From ZC4RG30 sp035556135 (GTDB taxonomy: Bacteria; Pseudomonadota; Gammaproteobacteria; Steroidobacterales; Steroidobacteraceae), in contig DATMFO010000009.1 of assembly GCA_035556135.1 (NCBI GenBank), positions 267,397 through 331,396 of the forward strand: 64,000 nucleotides of DNA, given 5' to 3'. Positions within the stretch are counted from its first letter, which is position 1. Every line of letters starts with the position of its first letter. The translations under genes were made by a program, and so were the position numbers. The notes under the pieces are model-generated. The model saw only the letters and a program-made list of their open reading frames with translations, searched no databases and had not been told where the DNA came from. Below are positions 59,853-64,000 of this stretch, one piece after another.

Positions 59853-61190
59853 ATGATAACGGACCAGCAGGGCAATCCCCTCCACGGCGCGACACCGGAA
59901 GCCGCGCGGCTCCATGACCAGGCCATGGCCTGCTTCAACAGCTACCGTGGCGATCCGGCCGCATTGCTGGGATCGGCCATCGATGCGGCGCCGCAGTTCG
60001 GCATGGCGCATGCCTTCCTGGCCTGGCTCGGCCTGATTTCCACCGAGCCGGCCGCGACGGCCGCGGCGCGCGATGTAATCGCCACCCTCGCGAAGCTGCC
60101 GGCGGATGAGCGCGTGCGCGCCCACCTGGGGGCGCTGCGGCTGCTGGCCGATGGCCACTGGAGCGCGGCGGCACGGGCGCTGGAGATGCACAGCGCTGAA
60201 CACCCGCGCGACCTGCTGGCCCTGCAGGCCGGCCACCTGCTGGACTTCTGCCGCGCCGACTCGCGCACCCTGCGCGATCGCATCGCGCGGGCGCTGCCGC
60301 AGTGGCCGGCCGACCTGCCCGGCTACTCCTTCCTGCTGGGCATGCACGCCTTCGGCCTGGAGGAGTGCGGTGAGTACTCGCGCGCCGAAGAGAGCGGCCG
60401 GCGTGCCGTGGCCCTGCAGCCGCGCGACTGCTGGGCGCATCACGCCGTGGCGCATGTGATGGAGATGCAGGGCCGCGCCGAGGATGGCCTGGGCTGGATG
60501 AGTGCACGCGAGGCGCACTGGGACGGCGAGGACAACTTCTTCAAGGTGCACAACTGGTGGCACCGGGCGCTGTTCCACCTGGACCTCGGGCAGACCGAGG
60601 AGACGCTGGCACTGTACGACGGCCCGGTGCGCGAGGCACGCAGCGCGGTGGCCTACGATCTCATTGATGCCTCGGCCATGCTGTGGCGGCTGCAGCTGCT
60701 GGGCGTGGACGTGGGCGCGCGCTGGCTGGAACTGGCCGCCACCTGGGATGCGCAGGCGGATGGGCGTACCTATGCCTTCAATGACTGGCATGCGGTGATG
60801 GCGTGGCTGGGCGCGGGCCGCATGCGCGAAGTGGAGCGCATGCTGCGCGCCTGGCGCGACGTGGCCGGCGACGGCAACGAGAACACGCGCTGGATACGAG
60901 CTGTCGGCCTGCCGCTGGTGGAAGGTTTCACTGCCTTCTGGCAGCGCGACTACGGCACCGCCATCGACCGGCTGCATGCCGTGCGCAACTTCACCGGCAT
61001 GTTCGGCGGCAGCCATGCGCAGCGCGACGTGATCGCCTGGACGCTCGCCGAGGCAGCGCTGCGCGGTGGACACGCCAGCTTCGCGCGCGCGCTGGCGCAG
61101 GAGCGGCTGGCGCTGAAGCCGCATAGTCCGGTCAATCGCGGGCAGCTGGCGCGGGCCAGCGCCATGCAGGGAGTGCGGCGGGCGGCGTGA
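59853..61190 (+). CDS. tetratricopeptide-repeat protein, TTC38-like
   Basis: 445 residues from the ATG at 59853, chosen because AAAGGAG lies 6 bases before it; an ATG at 59838 lies in frame but upstream of that site. All-helical with TPR-like repeats (about 60-110, 150-200, 340-430) and the conserved AVAHVMEMQGR...HNWWHRALFHLD segment of TTC38-type proteins. No signal peptide, cytosolic. Role unknown. Divergent from the AraC gene, convergent with the DUF1761 gene (4-bp gap). Confidence 0.82.
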   Translation: MITDQQGNPLHGATPEAARLHDQAMACFNSYRGDPAALLGSAIDAAPQFGMAHAFLAWLGLISTEPAATAAARDVIATLAKLPADERVRAHLGALRLLADGHWSAAARALEMHSAEHPRDLLALQAGHLLDFCRADSRTLRDRIARALPQWPADLPGYSFLLGMHAFGLEECGEYSRAEESGRRAVALQPRDCWAHHAVAHVMEMQGRAEDGLGWMSAREAHWDGEDNFFKVHNWWHRALFHLDLGQTEETLALYDGPVREARSAVAYDLIDASAMLWRLQLLGVDVGARWLELAATWDAQADGRTYAFNDWHAVMAWLGAGRMREVERMLRAWRDVAGDGNENTRWIRAVGLPLVEGFTAFWQRDYGTAIDRLHAVRNFTGMFGGSHAQRDVIAWTLAEAALRGGHASFARALAQERLALKPHSPVNRGQLARASAMQGVRRAA

Positions 61191-61194
61191 GCCG

Positions 61195-61602
61195 CTAGCG
61201 TGGCCAGGCGCCGATGATGGCGCCCATGGCCGCGAAGTTCAGCACCTGGTAGCCGGCATTGATCAACCACAACCGCAGGGGGCGCTGCTCGAAGAGATGG
61301 ATGACTCCCAGCGCCGGAGCGATGAAGAACACGGCGCCGAGCAACCCGGTGTGCAGCGCGAACCAGATGCCGGCGCGGTCGCCGCTGACGGTGGCGATGC
61401 CGGTGGCGGCGATGAAGTTCAGCACGTAGGCGGTGCCGAAGGTCAGCGCCATGCTGGTCTCGGCGCCCTTTTCCTTCGTCATGCCGGAGAGGCGCATCCA
61501 CGCCTTGCCGAACAGCGGGCCGTACCACAATGCGCCGATCACGAAGCCGGATGCAGCGGCAACGATGACGGACAGCCAGTTGACCAGTGCAAAGCGGTCC
61601 AT
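61195..61602 (-). CDS. DUF1761 integral membrane protein
   Basis: 135 residues with four predicted helices. Matches the DUF1761 pattern: N-terminal LVNWLSVIVAAASGFVIGALWYGPLFGKAWM and a C-terminal helix NAGYQVLNFAAMGAIIGAW. Function not known. It lies 54 bp downstream of nothing on its own strand except the convergent TPR gene; glyS follows it on the same strand. Confidence 0.85.
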   Translation of the reverse strand: MDRFALVNWLSVIVAAASGFVIGALWYGPLFGKAWMRLSGMTKEKGAETSMALTFGTAYVLNFIAATGIATVSGDRAGIWFALHTGLLGAVFFIAPALGVIHLFEQRPLRLWLINAGYQVLNFAAMGAIIGAWPR

Positions 61603-61656
61603 GTTGCGACTCCCTGTTTGTTGCCTTGTTGCTGCTCCGGCGCTACCCGCCCGGCA

Positions 61657-63795
61657 CTACCCTGGCAGGCGCGACAGGTCGGCGATGCCGGAGAACAACG
61701 CCCGCAGGCTGGCCAGCAGCGCCAGCCGGTTGTTGCGCAGCGCGAGGTCCGGATCCATCACCATTACGCCATCGAAGAAGGCGTCGACCACGCCGCGCAG
61801 CCGCGCCAGCTCGGTGAAGGCCTCGCCGTAGTCGCCGGCCTCGATGGAACGTGGCACGGCATGGATGGTGCTCTGGAGTGCGGCGTAGAGCGCACGCTCC
61901 GGGTCGAGCTTCAGCAGCGAGACGTCGATGCGTTCCGCGCCGCTGTCACCACCGGCGGATTTCTTCAGGAGATTGGCGATGCGCTTGTTGGCCGCGGTGA
62001 GGCTGTCCGCACCCGGAAGGGCAAGGAAGCCGATCAGCGCGCGCACGCGCGCGTCGAAGTCAAGCGGCGAGCGCGGACGGGCAGCGATCACCGCATCGCA
62101 GATCTCGGGGGTAATGCCAGGGATGGGCGCCCCGCCGTCCGGCGGTTCCAGCCAGGCATTGCGCTGGCGCTCCATCAGGTAGTCGTACACCTCCGCGGCC
62201 ACCATTCCGCGCGAAGCGGGGTTCTTCCTGGGATCGGCGGGCGGCGCATCGAACAGGCCGTGGCCGCGCACGGCGGTGTCGATCAGCTCCACCAGGTCCA
62301 GCGGCAGGCGATGTTCGTAGATGATGCGGCCGATGCCGATGGCGGCGCGGCGCAGCGCGAAGGGATCCTTGGTGCCGCTGGGCTTCTGCCCGATGGCGAA
62401 GATGCCGGTGAGCGTGTCCAGCCGGTCGGCCAGCGCCACCGCGATGCCCGCCTTCGTGGCAGGCACTCCATCGCCTTGGCCGCGCGGCTGGTAATGCTCG
62501 GCGATGGCGGACGCCACCTCGGCGGGTTCGCCATCGGCGGCCGCGTAGTAGCGACCCATGATGCCCTGCAGTTCGGGAAATTCACCGACCAGGTTGGTCA
62601 CCAGGTCGCACTTGGCCAGCTGTGCGGCGCGCTCGGCCTCATCGGCATTGCCGCCGATCCTGGCGGCAATGGCGCGGGCCAGCGGTGCGATGCGGCGGAC
62701 CTTGTCGCCGATGGAGCCGAGCTGCGCCTGGAAGGTCACCGCATCCAGCGCGGTGAGGCGCGAGGCCAGCGGCGCCTTGCGATCCTGTGCCCAGAAGAAG
62801 GCGGCGTCGGAGAGGCGGGGTCGCACCACGCGTTCATTGCCGTCGCGCACTGCATTCATGTCGCGGCTGTCGAGGTTGCTCACGGCGATGAACACGGGCA
62901 GCAGTCCGCCGTCCCTGCCCTCCACGGGGAAGTAGCGCTGGTGGTCCTGCAGCACCGACACCAGCAGCTCGCGCGGCAGCGCGAGGAAGCGGTCCTCGAA
63001 GCGGCCGGCCAGCGGCACGGGCCATTCCGCCAGCGAGGTCACTTCATCCAGCAGTGCATCGCTGATGAGGGCGCGACCGCCCTGCTGTGCGGCCAGTGCG
63101 GTGGCGCCGGCGCGGATGCGCTCGCGGCGCGTGGCGAAATCCGCCAGCACATGGCCCTGGGATTCGAGCACCTGCTCGTACACCGCCGGTGCGGTGATGC
63201 GCAGCGCGCCGCTGGAATGGAAGCGATGGCCGCGCGTTTCATTGCCGGCCGTGGCATCGAGGATGGTGGCCGGAATCACTTCGCTGCCGAGCAGCAGCAC
63301 CAGCCAGTGCACGGGACGCACGAACTGCGCCTCGCTCATGCCCCAGCGCATGCGCTTGGGGATGGGCAGCGCATCCAGGGCCTCGGTCACGAAGCCGGGC
63401 AGCAGCTCGCGCGTCGCGGCGCCGGGCTTCACGCCGGAGAACGACAGGCATTCATTGCCCTTGGGATCCTTCTCGCGTCCCAGGTCCGCGATGGCTGCGC
63501 CGCAACTCTGCGCGAAGGCCTCTGCCGCACGCGTCGGCGCGCCGCTCTTGTCGAAGGCCGCTGCCACGGGCGGCCCGCGCCGCTGGATCTTCTGCTCCGG
63601 CGCCTGCAGCGCCAGTGCGCTGATGCGCACGGCCAGGCGCCGCGGCGTGGCAAAGGCCTGCACCGCGCCATGCGCAAGACCCGCTGCATCCACGCGCGAC
63701 ACCACGCCATCACGGAAGGCCTCTGAAAGCGTGAGCAGTGCCTTTGGCGGCAGCTCTTCCGTGCCCAGTTCGACCAGGAAATCCGCCGCGCTCAT
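61657..63795 (-). CDS. glyS: glycine--tRNA ligase beta subunit
   Basis: 712 residues, full length. Starts SAADFLVELGTEELPPKAL, has GHRFHSSG, the HD-like core region and a C-terminal anticodon-binding (DALR-type) domain (FFDGVMVMDPDLALRNNRLALL). With GlyQ it forms the alpha2beta2 glycyl-tRNA synthetase. Overlaps the glyQ stop by 4 bp (ATGA). Confidence 0.98.
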   Translation of the reverse strand: MSAADFLVELGTEELPPKALLTLSEAFRDGVVSRVDAAGLAHGAVQAFATPRRLAVRISALALQAPEQKIQRRGPPVAAAFDKSGAPTRAAEAFAQSCGAAIADLGREKDPKGNECLSFSGVKPGAATRELLPGFVTEALDALPIPKRMRWGMSEAQFVRPVHWLVLLLGSEVIPATILDATAGNETRGHRFHSSGALRITAPAVYEQVLESQGHVLADFATRRERIRAGATALAAQQGGRALISDALLDEVTSLAEWPVPLAGRFEDRFLALPRELLVSVLQDHQRYFPVEGRDGGLLPVFIAVSNLDSRDMNAVRDGNERVVRPRLSDAAFFWAQDRKAPLASRLTALDAVTFQAQLGSIGDKVRRIAPLARAIAARIGGNADEAERAAQLAKCDLVTNLVGEFPELQGIMGRYYAAADGEPAEVASAIAEHYQPRGQGDGVPATKAGIAVALADRLDTLTGIFAIGQKPSGTKDPFALRRAAIGIGRIIYEHRLPLDLVELIDTAVRGHGLFDAPPADPRKNPASRGMVAAEVYDYLMERQRNAWLEPPDGGAPIPGITPEICDAVIAARPRSPLDFDARVRALIGFLALPGADSLTAANKRIANLLKKSAGGDSGAERIDVSLLKLDPERALYAALQSTIHAVPRSIEAGDYGEAFTELARLRGVVDAFFDGVMVMDPDLALRNNRLALLASLRALFSGIADLSRLPG

Positions 63796-64000
63796 GCCGA
63801 GGCTCCCTTTGCGGCAGAGGCCTCTGCGATGAGGATGCGCGGTCCGGCCGCCAGCATGGGGAAGCCCAGTGCATCACGGCTGGCGTAATAACTCTGCGCC
63901 ACCGCGCGCGCGAGTGTGCGCACGCGCAGGATGAAACGCTGCCGCTCGGTCACCGAGATGGCGCGCCTTGCATCCAGCAGGTTGAAGGTGTGCGAGGCCT
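63792..64000 (-). CDS. glyQ: glycine--tRNA ligase alpha subunit (5' part outside window)
   Basis: The last 69 codons are present: HTFNLLDARRAISVTERQRF, then RTLARAVAQSYYASR and LGFPML, the conserved C-terminus of GlyQ, with a short Ala-rich end. The catalytic part is beyond the window edge. Ends in an ATGA overlap with glyS. Confidence 0.96.
   Translation of the reverse strand, partial: ASHTFNLLDARRAISVTERQRFILRVRTLARAVAQSYYASRDALGFPMLAAGPRILIAEASAAKGASA

Noticed and set aside
1..64000. tRNA, rRNA, transposase, integrase or CRISPR
   Set aside because: None was recognised in any intergenic gap on either strand; the gaps are short and explained above.

Overview
The window is high-GC chromosomal DNA of a gammaproteobacterium. 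The core order mnmE-yidC-yidD-rnpA-rpmH | dnaA-dnaN-recF ... gyrB, with glyQS nearby, is the arrangement around the replication origin in pseudomonads and xanthomonads. The many TonB-dependent receptors, the PepSY/DUF2271 cluster and the FecI/FecR-type regulation suggest a xanthomonad-, nevskiad- or steroidobacter-like lineage; this placement is an inference and no species is claimed. I saw no rRNA or tRNA gene, CRISPR array, transposase or integrase.

Layout. 1-7.6 kb: a minus-strand operon (PepSY membrane protein, DUF2271 protein, ApbE flavin transferase, membrane-anchored flavoprotein reductase, Tat multicopper oxidase) divergent from a TonB-dependent receptor. It looks like a transmembrane, flavin-based electron-transfer system serving metal uptake. 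7.7-14.2 kb: drug-efflux MFS pump, fatty-acid desaturase, exported PEBP protein, a tightly coupled small-gene operon behind a glycine-rich RNA-binding protein, and a serine hydrolase lipoprotein gene interrupted by an in-frame TGA. 14.2-27.6 kb: the origin region, with a DnaA-box cluster between dnaA and dnaN, two parS-type palindromes inside recF, and an antisense pair of regulators (Crp/Fnr type and hybrid histidine kinase) separating recF from gyrB. 27.6-38.8 kb: a diguanylate cyclase with a small TonB-C protein, LysR/pirin, a CheD-like protein, a phosphoethanolamine transferase, four tandem paralogous outer-membrane barrels (the first three followed by their own terminators), glutathione peroxidase, a DUF481 protein, a PlsC acyltransferase and an alpha/beta hydrolase.

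38.9-59.7 kb: accessory metabolism. Acetoacetyl-CoA synthetase is followed by the most interesting locus: two paralogous ~1330-residue, cysteine-rich TonB-dependent receptors flanking two paralogous large lipoproteins, with an ECF sigma factor, a FecR anti-sigma regulator and an STN signalling domain on the second receptor. An acid phosphatase with an altered catalytic motif ends that operon. Then come a J-domain-like membrane protein, a Tat-exported carotenoid-oxygenase-family enzyme and an AraC regulator. 59.8-64 kb: a TPR protein, a DUF1761 protein, glyS and the end of glyQ.

Working model for the sigma/receptor locus (inference): ligand binding to the STN-bearing receptor signals through FecR to the ECF sigma factor, which switches on the receptor/lipoprotein pairs. 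The lipoproteins would act as surface or periplasmic partners for an unknown bulky substrate, in the way TbpB or SusD serve their receptors, although no sequence relation to those families is claimed.
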